From positions 1 through 64,000 of the forward strand of contig QVRM01002391.1 in assembly GCA_003439945.1 (NCBI GenBank): a stretch of 64,000 nucleotides of DNA. Direction: 5' to 3'. Within the stretch, counting starts at the first letter, position 1; each line of letters starts with the position of its first letter. The position numbers and the translations under genes are program-made. The stretch is from Dermanyssus gallinae (Eukaryota; Arthropoda; Arachnida; Mesostigmata; Dermanyssidae). The notes under the pieces were generated by a model. It saw only the letters and a list, made by a program, of their open reading frames with translations. It was not told the origin of the DNA and did no database searches. Of the stretch, positions 19,252 through 30,588 are shown in pieces.

Positions 19252-21252
19252 TCTATATATATGAGTCATGGTGCCAAGTGAGGATCGTGACAGGTAAAAT
19301 TTTATTTCATCTTTCTCTATCTGTCTCTCTAGTCTTCCTCATTGGTTGTTATATGCTTTGAGAGGATCTTGGTTCTGGATTTTTAGCCAATCCTGACAAA
19401 TACATTTGCCTGTAACTTCAAAATGAAATAAAACTTTGCCAGACAGTGTCAGAAAGTAACTAGCATTTTTAAATGTGTTTTTTTAAATGCCCGCTTTGCC
19501 TCTGAAAAGTCTGCTCTGGTTACAAATATCTATGTGAGCGCATCCAGCTAGTGTAGAATTTTCCAGAGTTTCGTAAAGTGACCGTTTATTGTTTTTGCTA
19601 TATGGGTTTTGTCGAAATGAACAGCAAACATTTCAGTTGCGGGCGGCTATTTTTGTATGGCATCGTCCACCACAAGTTCCTTTGAAGTGGCCAAACCACA
19701 AACACGCGTGGCTACTACGATCAGCTCGACCGAATTTCTTCTACCCTCCAAAAGAAGAGACAGTTTTGTAAAGCAAAGGGACTCTCACTAAAGCATTGTA
19801 AGGCCGTATGTGGGTCTACCCAGCCTCTGCAAAATAGCAATTTTCAATTCAATCAAGGGAAATTTTGCGGCGTACACCGTACTAAACGGACGTCGCACCG
19901 TCAGACTATTACCTATTCAGATGTCTGCGAATCTATCTACAGGGACAGAAGTTCACTTCACCAGAAGCAGTGAAAACACGCATACCTTAAGATTCGGAAA
20001 TCAGAATGGAATCCATGCCATGGGAATCAATAGCCTGGCTCAGAAATAGGGAGGGTTGCGGCTTATGATGGAGAGTACTTTTGAATAAATCCAATCGCTT
20101 ATCTCGCCCAATTTTTATGCTGATTTCAAAATTGAGTTACGTTCTGTCGTACTCAAAATATAACTTGCTAAATTGTGACTGTGACACGGCTCCCTTGTAA
20201 TCTATGCCAATTATGCATGCTTGTCTGCTGAGCTACGACTAATATATTCGCCAGACAGGCTCGAGTCTCACTCAAGTTGAACAGTTTAGCGCTCGCATTC
20301 AGCATTAGTCAATTACTGCTGCGTGCAGACTATCAGTTCAAAGTCCAGAGTTCAGAGATCGTCCAGAGTTCGTACTGAGCTGGAGACACAAGATCACCGA
20401 TATCTATAAGGTGCTTCATACGACTTCTGCAATCTGCAAGCTAATAAATAGGCAAATAAATTGTATGCCAAGAAACCATGGCTAGTGGTGGAGGACAACG
20501 CAGCAGAACGTGAACCAGCCCCTGATTGTCACAGATTGAGCAATGGCGCAGTAGTGCCCAGTGCGTTCCACGGTTTTTAGAGGGATTTGATGCTTTCGCA
20601 AGCGTAAAAAAATCAGATCGCTTACGCGCGACAAGCGTACGTCGCCATATATGCGCGATTCGACCTACATATTCGGCGTGGAGGGTAGCAATGTGCGCTG
20701 CCGTTTTTTTGAGGTTTTGCACAGAAACGGTGGGAGACTCCTGTTCTCTTGCTACTGCGCTGAGCTGTTCTACTCTTGCGGGTTCCGATTTAGCTTCAGC
20801 TGTGGGCAATGATGAGCATTAGCGTATTAGCAAGACCGAATTTCAAGTTTAATTCATATATTCAAATAGCACGACTAGCAACGCTGCCATTAGACTGACG
20901 TGTTGGTTGGTCATTTAAAGCCGGCAAGTGAACCAACCTCAAGTTGCCCCGTTCATTAGGCTCTTGAGAATAACGACGACGACGACACCGACCACCTTTG
21001 CTCTGAGCTGACTGCTAACCTATGGGGCAACACCGATCGGAACGGCCGTGTAAGTAAATCAAAAATCGACCCACAATCAAATGAAATTTATCAACAACTT
21101 CCGGCGACACGATCACACGATGCGACAATACGGGAAAATATGTCAAGTCAATTAATTTCGTCAATTAAAGGAACTTTTAAATCGACCAGAAGATATTGAT
21201 CTTGGCGCACGGCTTCACAGGAGAGAAGACTACGTACAACATTAGTAAGCGC
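19252..21252. repeat. Dispersed unit D1, copy 2
   Basis: Second copy of the unit at 45-2300, directly downstream of the R2-like 3' end. It lacks the 342-bp glycine-rich segment of copy 1. It has ~65 extra bp at about 19757-19823 and ~30 extra bp at about 19410. Similarity to copy 1 ends near 21252, where duplication A begins; both sides share a few bases (GCGC/CGC) at the join, so a microhomology junction is possible. Confidence 0.8.
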
Positions 21253-21790
21253 TTCGATTGCATTCCGCGCCTCTTCTGTCGCGGAAAGAGCATCTCTCTA
21301 CCTCTTAAAGCGGGAAACCCCCTAACCATCTTATAGGGGCGGCCCTAGAGGTCGTCTTTCAGCTTCTTAAGAAAGGTCCACCAGAAACGTTTCTTGCACT
21401 GGGTACTCGTTCTTAGGGAAGCGGGCCTTTCCTTTGGTCCAATGAGTGCCCTGAGGAACCTCCGAAGCTGTTCAGCTTCCTGGCGTCTGATAGGCGGATG
21501 CTGCGTCGGACGATTTACCATCGCGGCAGTAGTCACGTGGAATTCGATGATAAGGTAATCGCTGAGAGGTTCCTCTTCCTGTAGCAGGAAGGTGAACGTA
21601 CCCGTGTTAAGAATAAGGTCCTCGGTCGTCAACAGGTCGAGGCCGGCAAGCCTCTTTCGGTAGTTCTGGCAGAGCCCCATGCGATAACCGCCCCGCTAAA
21701 ATCACCAGCTATGGCTGGAAGTGGAATATCCATTTAGTTAAAAGGAGAGGACAAGTCGTCTGAAAACTTGTGCGGGTTGTCAAGGAGAGC
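21250..21790 (-). pseudogene. R1-like non-LTR fragment (endonuclease to linker)
   Basis: Minus-strand frames read AIAGDFSGAVIAWGSARTTERG, similar to the GDFNA...WGS...RG block of R1/LOA-type endonucleases. KKRFWWTFLKKLKDDL follows, the linker seen before the RT in these elements. The same fragment continues further in copy B (47930-48650) to GRPYKMVRGFP and an RT start, showing that copy A is truncated at 21250. About 116 bp present in B (48688-48803) is missing here. It is non-functional. Confidence 0.65.
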
Positions 21791-24700
21791 ATTAGGGCTG
21801 CAGTAGCAGAAGTAAAAACGGGCCGGAAGACGGTTTTCCGCCCACCGGACGTTGGGTTTGCTAAGCAGCAGCAGGCCGGCTACTGACTTGCTTCTCAGTC
21901 AATTCACGCGCACGCGTATTTGTAGCTAAATTTGGGATGAAAAATATAAAATCGTTGACTCCTTAGTGTAACACAGTCGCAGCCAATACATTAGTTGTGT
22001 ATGGCTAATTGTTATTCAAAGTTGTCTGCTAGCAGTCGTGATGTTCGGATGTTCGAAGTGTGCGCTCCCGTTAAAAACGGGTGAACAACTGGTTGTGTGC
22101 AGCCAAGGCTGCTCAAATGTGTTTCACGTGGGTTGTCTCAACCCCGAGCTCCCCGAGGATGCGCACTCGGCTCCGTGTGGAGCCTGTGACACCCAGGAAC
22201 CAACTCACGGTACGTTGTGCGGCCGATTGAGCGAGCTACAGTAAAATTTTGTGAAACTGTGGTTAGCACACACGGCACTACAGGAGCGGGTTGCCAAAAT
22301 CGAGGCAATCCCGCAGGAACAGTTTGCCGCACCCCTTACTCCACACTAAGTGACAAAATTAGCGTAGAGAAAAGCGGCGGAACGCGGACAACGCGGAGAA
22401 ACAAGAAAGCCAGGCTAGCAGACAGCAGAGAAGGAGGTGACGTCACCAAGCCAAAGACGAGAGAGCTGCCTGGAGAAATCAGCAAAAACAACCGCGTAGG
22501 CGCCAAGAGAAGCTTGGCGTCTGCAGAGTTGAGTAACGACAGTGGCAACTTGAACGGCGCTGTTGTGGAGATGGAACCACCGGGTGGTGGTACAGCGGCG
22601 TCACCAGCTGCGGTAACAACAACGCCGACAGCAGATCCAGCTGACCCACGTCCGGAGGAGAAGGCAGACGACGATGGTTTTGTTGTGGTTCGTAAGCGAC
22701 GAGACAACAAAACAAAACATCGAATGCAGCGCGGTAGTGCAACAGATGGCATAGGCGGATTGGAAGTCTATGCTAGACCTGCGAAGATCTGCGCCTTGAG
22801 AGTGGCACGATTGACGCAGAAGACATCGGCGGTCGGGCTGCAGGCCTGGCTTACTGGCAAGGGCATAACTGTGAAAGCAGTTTGGAAGCTACGTACACAT
22901 GGTAGTGATGCTGTGTTCTGTGTGGTGGTGCGTGACGAAGATTACGCAGACTGTTGCAGAAATGAATTCTGGCCAAAGGGAAGCCTGTTCCGTCGCTGGG
23001 TTGGCGACGTCCCCTACGAGAGGATGGTTAAGGAGAGTTTTAGTGCGCCTGGCGGTCCAAGCCTCCGTAAGAGACTGACCAGTTCTAGAACTGCAAGCGT
23101 AGTGGCAAACATACCTCTACGAGTGCTTCTCTGGAATTGTGAGGGACTTAAGGGGGCAATGGATTTTGCACGTGATGACATGTTTAAGTTGGTTGACATT
23201 GCACTCCTCACGGAGACATTTCAGCGGGACGAACTGCATATCAATGATATGCGGGGCTTTCACCAGCTGGCTGTCTTACCTGCGGGAGGTCGGGGAAGAC
23301 CTGTGGGTGGGTTATCTATCTACCTACATAAACGCTTACCACCGATGCAATGCGTCAGGAAAGATGAATACTGCGTAGTGCTCTCCTCTGGGAGGATAAA
23401 CGTCGCTGTATTCTATTTCCCACCCACATTCGATTCTGCGGAGGTTGCTAAAACGGTGAGCTTTGGACTTTCAGAGTTAAATCTGACCATGCCAACTATC
23501 GTCGATTGTGATTTCAATGCCAGAATCGATTGTGGGGCCAACGATGATAAAGGCGAGGTGCTGCTTCAGGTGATGAAAAATATTGGTCTGAAATGTGCTA
23601 ACGCGCGTGAAGACTATACATATTTGAGTCACAATGGAAGCAGCACCATCGACCTGTTGTTTCACAACCTTGTCAGCCGTGAAATTGAAAGCTTCGATGT
23701 TCTTTAGGAAGCGGCTCGAAAGCACCAACCAGTGTTGGCCGTTGTTGATGTTCCCGGTATTTGGCGAGACCGACATAACCCGCCGCGCTGGTCTTCAATG
23801 GGACGGATTAATCTATCTCTTTTGGACAGAGCGGTGGGCGGTCTTGAGGTAAGCCCTGACATCGATTCCACTTGTGATCAGTTGGAGAGAACGATGAGAA
23901 GTGCAGTGAAGTGGAAAAGGTTGTGGCAAAAGAGATCACGCCCGTGGTACTCTCGAGCCTGCTACCTCGCCCACGGTGAAGTGCTCGGACTCCTGCGCCA
24001 AGCAAGAGCCAGAGCAACATCATCACTGCAAGCCAGGCGGGACTACTTTGAGCGTAGAAAGGCGTATATAAGACTCTGCTATGATCATAAAAGGGAACAC
24101 GCAAGGCGGGAGGAACGACGGCTGCTCGAAAGGGCAGAACGAGAGCCTTCAGCTTGCATCGTGCGACCTCGTAGGGCGGTGAACCCGCTTAGCGACGGGC
24201 AGGTAAAGAGCCACCTAACTAATCTTTTATTCAATCGTGACGTTGCGGCCGTATCTCTAATCGTACAGCATCCGCTTACACTGGAGCAGCACAACATGAA
24301 TCTGCCTTTCGAGGTGGAGGAGGTGTGTTAGGTCCTACGGTCACTCCCGAAGAGAAAGAGCTCAGGGCCCGATCAGGTCTGCTATGAGCATTGGATCCAG
24401 TCACTTCCTCTCTTGGCAGAAACTCTTTGTGATTTCTTTAACGAAATTATAAAGAGGGCCTAAAGTCTGGCATGTCGCCAGGCTTTCTCTTCTGTTCAAG
24501 AGTAGGCTTGGTGATGACAAGCAGGATCCAAATCTCTATCGTGGAGTGGCGTCAGAACGCACATTGAAGAAGATTTTCTGTAAATTGGTTATTCGACGGA
24601 TTGAGCGGGTGGCTAAAGAGGCACTTCCACCGGAGCAATTCGGTTTTAGAAGAGGCCGAGGCACCCGTGATGCAATCCATGTTCTCCAGTCAGAAATCGA

Positions 24701-25990
24701 GCGAGCTGTGGCACAACCCAAAGGTCATCTGTATGCAGTCTTTATTGACTGCGTCAAGGCCTTTGACAAAGCCCCTCGTCATCTGCTGGTTGAAGCATTC
24801 TAACGAGCAGGAGTGGGTGGCTCTCTCCTTAGTGTAATAGCAAGTTTCTTTGAAGAGGACACCTTGTTGGTAGACGGTGAGTAGGGTGTATTAGAGATTA
24901 AGCAAAATGTGGGAACTCCGCAAGGAGACCCGCTAAGCTGCGTCTCGTTTACACTTCTTCTTGCTGACCTCGTCGGTTACGTCCGACAGGAGTACCAAAA
25001 AGCCGTAGTGGTAATGTATGCAGATGATATCGTGGTCGCTCATTGCGAGTTAGGTGCCATTAAGCGCATTACCTCTATTATAGAGGCGTTCCTTGTCTCG
25101 AAGGGACTTGAGATAAACACCAGGAAAACCAAAGCCATGAAATTCAGGCGTGGAGGTCGATTGGCTGCCAGAGACGTTATACGTTGCTGCGGCCAACCAT
25201 TGGAGTTTGTTAACTCCTTCCAGTATCTTGGCCTTCGGGTTCATTATACGGGAACGACGTTCACAGCGCATGTAAACGAAACAGTACGGAAGGCACTTGT
25301 CTCTCTTTACGGGGAAGTAGGCAATGTCCGAAGACTGTCCGTTCTCTCAGCAGTGAGGCTCTTCATGCTTAAGATTGTTCCGGGGCTGATGTACGGTCTT
25401 GACAGGGTGTGGAACCAACTCACGCTGGCGAATTTTAAACAGTTTGAAAAGTGTTTTTCATTATCTATGAAGCGAGTGCTCTGCTTGCCTATCCGAGCGA
25501 GGAGCCGCTTTGTGTATCTCATGTCAGGCTGCCCACCGGCTGCTGAAACAATCCGACTAAGGCTGAAGATGCCGCGTACAGTACCTTACGAATGTTTTAT
25601 TTCGGAGTGGGAAGCTAAAGTCGAACAGGCCAGGCGGGAGGTCGGTGGTTTGGACGTTTTCAATGCCTTGCACCTTTGGTCTGGTCCTGCATGTGACAAT
25701 CGCCACGTATACACCAAGTACATAGTGCATGGTTATCACTACCTGGTATGTTCAAACGCAACCTTTCACGAGGAGTACGAGTTGTGCACCTGCCGATTCT
25801 GCCTGCAGAGGTGTGCCAAGTACCATGCAGTGGAATGCACAGCGCTGGACCGAAAATCGCTGCACTACTTCTCTCGTCGGAAGCGTGAAGAAGATAGAGC
25901 AACATAAAGAAACATTTTTGAAATGTATATTTACTCAATTTGAGTGAAATAAACATAATTGTAGTAACATCAAAATTGTTATTCAATTTA
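21790..25990 (+). mobile_element. N1: PHD-finger APE-type non-LTR retrotransposon, copy A
   Basis: Element with a PHD-like finger, a putative RNA-binding segment, an apurinic-like endonuclease, an RT and a Cys-rich C-terminus. Its ends are not sharply defined, because duplication B shares the flanks. A polyadenylation-like AATAAA lies at about 25949 after the stop. Old antisense relatives at 3050-3990 and 41355-41720 show that the family is dispersed in this genome. I cannot assign the clade confidently; RTE/Ingi/CR1-like features are mixed. Confidence 0.8.
22038..25907 (+). pseudogene. N1 polyprotein, copy A (PHD - basic/RNA-binding - EN - RT - Cys-rich)
   Basis: 22038-22244 encodes a PHD-like finger (CSKCALPLK, CSQGCSNVFHVGCL, CGAC). 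It stops at a TAA where copy B has TGG. The frame 22217-23707 joins a Lys-rich, low-complexity stretch, a globular segment (KICALRVARLTQKTSAVGLQ ... FCVVVRDEDY) and the endonuclease (LRVLLWNCEGLKGA, LLTETF, VDCDFNARID, STIDLLFHN). A TAG at 23705-23707, also present in copy B, splits the frame; the same frame continues 23708-24331. The RT lies at 24546-25907: FGFRRGRGTRDAIHVLQSEI, VFIDCVKAFDKAPRHLL, GTPQGDPLSC, VMYADDIVVAHC. The C-terminus has CTCRFCLQRCAKYHAVEC. Private stops at 24329-24331 and 24801-24803, plus a frameshift near 24460 shared with B, kill this copy. Confidence 0.85.
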
Positions 25991-28900
25991 GGCATTGCTT
26001 TCTTAAAAAAATAGCATACATTCCTGGTTGCTATTTAGATACTGATTCGTTCCTGTTGAATCGGAGTTGCTTTCCGCAAATTGCGATATGGAATCATACA
26101 CCAAATTGCAACGCCGGGAAAATGTGTAAGGTTCATGGCCTAAGGATCGGTGGCCATCTGTAACCAAGTAGCTCTAGAAAAGAAAGTGCTGTTTACTGTG
26201 CACTGAGTAGCGGCACTAATGAACGTTTGAGCCCTAAATAGAATCCACTAGCTACGATAACTCTGGCCATACGTATATCGTGTTGCTCTTGTATACGTTT
26301 ATTGCGCGCCGCTAACAGAAGGTTTAAGTATCGCCCAAAGACGTAGGGTACGTCCGGCAAAAAAACACGTAAGAGAAACCACTCTGACGATGCAGTGCAA
26401 TGCATCTGTCACGCTTTAACACATTGGTTGGAAAACAACACTTATGGGTTTCGTATCAGCGAAGGCTCAGTTTTATGCATTCATTGAAGTAAACGGATAA
26501 TACGTATATTCATTACACTAAACGGGTATACGTACACTCGGTTGACTACAACACGGATTTACCAAATTAGATTAGAAAAAGTCGAGTAAAAAATAGGTGA
26601 CAAACTAATCTCTCCAGAAGTCCTAAGATTAACTTAACTACTAATAGTAGGAGTCGCTTCGGAAAGCTATAGTTCTGTAAGATTCCCACAATCATCACAA
26701 CTGCAGATTTGCGCAACTCGGGGGTTCACTGCAACCGCTAGATCAAGCTAGATCAGTTATGACTCGATTAACAACTCGTACGCAAGAGACGAGGCCAGGC
26801 CTGTCCAGGCTTTCCACAAATACACATAGGGCTATGACGTTTATTCTGAGATTTAATTAAGCAACCGTGCGTTCTGCCTGTTTTGTGCGCGATGCTGCCT
26901 CGGGCAGCAGGCACTGCGGGAAACAGGTTGCACTACAGACAGCAAGTAATAGCGCTGCAGCAGTTTGCCCAACAAAGCCACAAGGGCACAAGTTCTTCAA
27001 GCGCACAGCTCACCACACCACCGAGGAGGAGGAAACAGTCGGTAATTCCGCACGCTACAAACAGAAACGGTAGGCAGCCAAAGGCAGCCCTACTATTCGA
27101 GTCTTTTTCGGTCTTGACCGGCGCTAGCCAGCCAGCCATTATTCTCCAGTGCCGAGCTCCACTGGGCTGATGACTGAGATGAAAGCCATCGATTAGTCCG
27201 GCTACGGCCGCCGGCACCGCAGCCGCGGGCAACCGAACATTAGTTACCAAAATCATGCGATGCCGCGCGCGCGCCCGGTGAGAGAAACCCGCCCGGGTCG
27301 TCTTGCCCCACTGCCCGACTGCAGGCATGTTTTCACTCTCTGCGTTCGTTAGAGAACCGGGTTCAACCCCCCCCCCCCCACGTGATGATGTCGTGGTTGT
27401 TGACAGCCTGCGCCCCGCTATTGGTGGCCGCGTTTACGCTTCCGGTCGAGTAGGCGACAGAAGCCATACAAACACACACATAGATACACATAAAATTCGA
27501 TATACATATACATACACCCACATATGTACACCACAAACACAACCGCCGTTGTGAGTCTATGGTCGTCGTCGTTGTCGTCGTCGTCGTCGTCTACGAGGTG
27601 CAATCTATCGGCTCCGTTCTCTGCCGGTGCGCTTTTAGTCAGCGGTTCTTTAGCAATTCGTCTTTAGTAATCCGCCTTCGAGCTGCCTTTGCTGACTTGT
27701 TGTTGTTGTTGTAGCCATTGTTATTGTTGGTGTTGGTATTGTTGCTCTGATTGTCGTGGTGGAAGATGGTGCTGGGGCCATCTGTTGCTGCTATTGATGT
27801 ACTTCTCGTCAATACTGCTGCTACTGTTGTTTGTGTTGTTGTTGTTGTGCTTCTACTTCTTATTCTTGTTCTTCTTTTTCCTTTTGGTTTTCTTCCGTAA
27901 ATTTCCTTTGTCATTCGTGTCGCTGTTATTGCGTTCCGTTTTGCTGATAGTGTTGTCCATGTTGTTGTTATTGTTGGCGTTCGCGTTGTTGTTGTTAATG
28001 TTGGCGTTGTTGTTGTTGGCCTTGTTGTTGTTGGTGTTGTCGTTGCTTCTGTTTGTGTTGTCATTGCTGCTGTTATGCCTACGTTTGTTATAGGTTCTGC
28101 TATTTCTGTTGCTCCGCTTATTGGTATTCTAGCTGGTGTTGTTGTTGTTGCAGTCGTTGTTGCTGCTGCTGATGCTGCTGTGATTTCTACATTTGCTATA
28201 GGTTCTGCTGTTTCTGTTATTGATACTGTAGCTGGTAGTCTCGCTGCAGCCATCGCGTTTGCTGTTTGCTTGTTGTGTCTTGTATCGTAGCTGTTATCGT
28301 TAGGGCGTGCTCTTTTCTGGCCACACAGGCGGCCGTCTCCATCGCAAGGATTCGCGAACATCACTACAACAAGCATGCTTGTCGTCAAATTACGACGGTA
28401 GGAATTCGTAGCCGCAATAGGAGCGCGTGTCCGTCGCCCTGAATCGTCGATTGCCGAGGCTGTTACGAAAATAATCACACAGGTGGCGAACACCAGAATA
28501 AGGGAGGACACCGCTGCGAGCCATATCACTTTGCACGTATGTGTAAATCCAGGACGGCGATCAATATCCTGCAGGATGCGCGTTGACTTCCCCTCGTCTT
28601 GACCAAACACCCATGAATGTTTGCGTTCCGTCAGCAGGCTGGAATCTAGCATGAATTTATCTCTGTTAGCTTGAAGCATTGAAACGATGACCAAATGACC
28701 ACCCATAGCGCAGAATGCATTTGAATTGAATTGAAACATATTGGTAGTAGTAGTAGTATATTACGTAATAGCGTAAACGTATTATAACAGTATTTGTAAC
28801 AAAATTGTGACATTAAGGCCATGCGTGCGAATAAACATTCGTATGTGTTTAAGTGTCGTGAAAAAAAAAGCACAAGTAGTGGAGTGATGCTGTTGCTGTT

Positions 28901-29515
28901 GTGCAACGCAACAACACTTGAAAGAACTTTGCAACAAAATTGAGAATATGTATGGGTTTTGTGTATATTCTCTTTAGCTATTCTTCAGCGTTAACGAAAA
29001 GCGGCCGCTGCTAACGTACCTGTATATGCGAACGCAGAAGATCAACTGGCGTAGTGGCTAGTGCCAATCCGCACAGCAAGTGCAAGGAGTATGTTTTTTC
29101 AGCATATAAACAATATGTGCATAGGCACGCGCAATAACAAGTTTGCTAAACATGCGGATAGCCTGGTGTTTTGCTGTTTAGGTCTATTTCTTTCGGCGAC
29201 GATATCTTCGGAGATTCATAAAACGTTGAAAAACGAGTATAAGTTTGTAAGTATGTGCCGTGGTGACAATTTCGTTGCTAGAGATCTAGGGTTTCATTAC
29301 CTTTGGTAGGTAATAACCATGCATTTTTTGTGGTCTCTATTTACCTATCCTGTTACTTTGTTCCAGTTGGCTATAACTGTTGATCATTGACTAAAGGTCA
29401 TCCCCCTTCACCCCCCCCCCATTACGCAAATAGAAGCGCTGTAAAAAGGCAAATAAGCCATCATAATGAGTCTTCGAATTCAAATCTCTCGACACCTCGC
29501 AAGGACAGGAAACGG
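25990..29515. other. Duplicated unique-looking flank of N1
   Basis: Apart from the Thr-rich frame described separately, I recognise no gene. There is a C tract at about 27367-27379, a GC-rich block with CGCGCGCG near 27270, a (CA)n-rich stretch at 27465-27545 and (TCG)n near 27565-27595. An 82-codon frame at 29061-29309 is kept at equal length in copy B (55471-55719), but that could simply reflect the recent duplication. The GC-rich, microsatellite-rich texture resembles host regulatory or UTR DNA. Confidence 0.4.
27639..28739 (-). CDS. Putative single-pass membrane protein with Thr-rich low-complexity region
   Basis: A 366-codon minus-strand frame. Residues 1-68 are a polar N-terminus (MFQFNSNAFCAMGGHL...). 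A clear hydrophobic segment follows, WLAAVSSLILVFATCVIIFV. The rest is Ala/Thr/Asn-rich with TTTTT runs and basic patches (YGRKPKGKRRTRIRSRS), and it ends NNNNKSAKAARRRITKDELLKNR. A Thr-rich stretch beyond a membrane segment could be a mucin-like ectodomain of a type II protein. The low-complexity part is encoded by imperfect (TTG)n/(GTT)n repeats, so the frame may be fortuitous. In duplication B the frame is broken into two pieces at about 54775. Only the first ~100 codons look like real protein. Confidence 0.35.
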   Translation of the reverse strand: MFQFNSNAFCAMGGHLVIVSMLQANRDKFMLDSSLLTERKHSWVFGQDEGKSTRILQDIDRRPGFTHTCKVIWLAAVSSLILVFATCVIIFVTASAIDDSGRRTRAPIAATNSYRRNLTTSMLVVVMFANPCDGDGRLCGQKRARPNDNSYDTRHNKQTANAMAAARLPATVSITETAEPIANVEITAASAAATTTATTTTPARIPISGATEIAEPITNVGITAAMTTQTEATTTPTTTRPTTTTPTLTTTTRTPTITTTWTTLSAKRNAITATRMTKEIYGRKPKGKRRTRIRSRSTTTTTQTTVAAVLTRSTSIAATDGPSTIFHHDNQSNNTNTNNNNGYNNNNKSAKAARRRITKDELLKNR

Positions 29516-29522
29516 AACAAAA

Positions 29523-30500
29523 GATAACATAACATCACTTTTATTTCGCATAAAAGGGTTGGTATCAATATACATACTTCTGTAAGACAATCGTAATTAA
29601 TCACCAAATAGGCGAGCACTATTTGGATTATCATGGGCCCATTTGGCCATACGCCAAGCAAACAGTCCGTTCACGAATTCAACGCGGGCCACGGCTTTTG
29701 AATTGATTGATCGTTGACTCCTTAGGTTATTGGAGCGTACATCAAAAAAGTGTTCTAACAAGTCACATTTTCGTAATTGATGTAGAACAGATAAGTTGCA
29801 CTGCATAAAAAGTGTGTCGATACTTGGAACAACGTCATCTAACACGCTGTGGGGGCACCTGATTCGCAGGCGTCTTAGAAACATGTTTTGGACGCCATCC
29901 ACCAACTTCCTATATTTGGACAGATAAGGCTCCCAGACAGGGGAGCAATATGTGAGTTTAGGAAGAACAAGAGATTTGTAAAGGCGAATGTACACATGTG
30001 GAGTCGTTAAAATAAAACAGCGAAAGATAGTATTTATTGTGCGCAGAGATGTCTCCACAACCTTGGTAATGTGAAGGCTAAAATTAAGATCAGGCGTAAT
30101 ATATATGCCTAAGTCCCGGGTATAAGAGAGGGTCGGTAAAATGCAGTTGTCAATTTTGTAGTCAAAGTCAAGTGCACCATTTTTCAGTACAATGCATTTA
30201 GAGGGTGAGAGAATCATGTTGTTTTCAGAACACCATCGTGCAATGCCGTCGACGGCAGTCTGCAGAACAGCGTGGGAGTCACTAGAGCAAATAGGATAAT
30301 AAAGTTTTAAGTCGTCAGCATATTCAAGATATTTGACCGCCGGTGGCAGGTACTTATTTATGTCCAATACAAAAATTGTGTATAGAAGGGGGGATAAACA
30401 TCCTCCTTGAGGTACACCAGATACTGCAGGATATGGTCGACTAAGTTTGTCACCAACCTTTACTCGAAAATGACGGTCGCTTAAATATGCCTTCACCCAA
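29523..30500 (-). mobile_element. N2: 5'-truncated non-LTR retrotransposon insertion with target duplication
   Basis: Absent from duplication copy B, which keeps the empty site. The flanks AACAAAA at 29516-29522 and 30501-30507 are a 7-bp target duplication of a site present once in B. The minus-strand coding part (from the truncated 5' end at 30500 to about 29597) is the RT C-terminal two-thirds: VKAYLSDRHFRVKVG, SGVPQGGCLSPLLYTIF and the catalytic LEYADDLKLYY. The thumb and C-terminal region follow, with RDLGIYITPDLNFSLHI and YCSPVWEPYLSKY. The frame is uninterrupted for 302 codons. The 3' end lies at 29523 and ends GATGTTATGTTATC, a short repeat tail typical of CR1/Jockey-group elements. 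The insertion is young but dead on arrival. Confidence 0.92.
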
Positions 30501-30506
30501 AACAAA

Positions 30507-30588
30507 AACGGCCTTAAAAAAATTTAAACAGTTTTTAAGGCCGTTGTTTAGAGGATAGTCTAATTTTTTTATATTTCTAGACTATCCT
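30507..30588. repeat. Two tandem hairpins (copy A)
   Basis: Hairpin 1: arms AACGGCCTTAAAAA at 30507-30520 and its exact complement at 30532-30545 (14 bp). Hairpin 2: arms AGGATAGTCTA at 30552-30562 and 30578-30588 (11 bp). The equivalent in copy B is 55933-56008. The N2 insertion point directly abuts hairpin 1. Confidence 0.85.

Noticed and set aside
27365..27380. C/G homopolymer tracts (also 4500, 53813, 59274, 62460) as regulatory G-quadruplex sites
   Set aside because: Simple mononucleotide runs of this type are common slippage products, and nothing nearby is a supported promoter.
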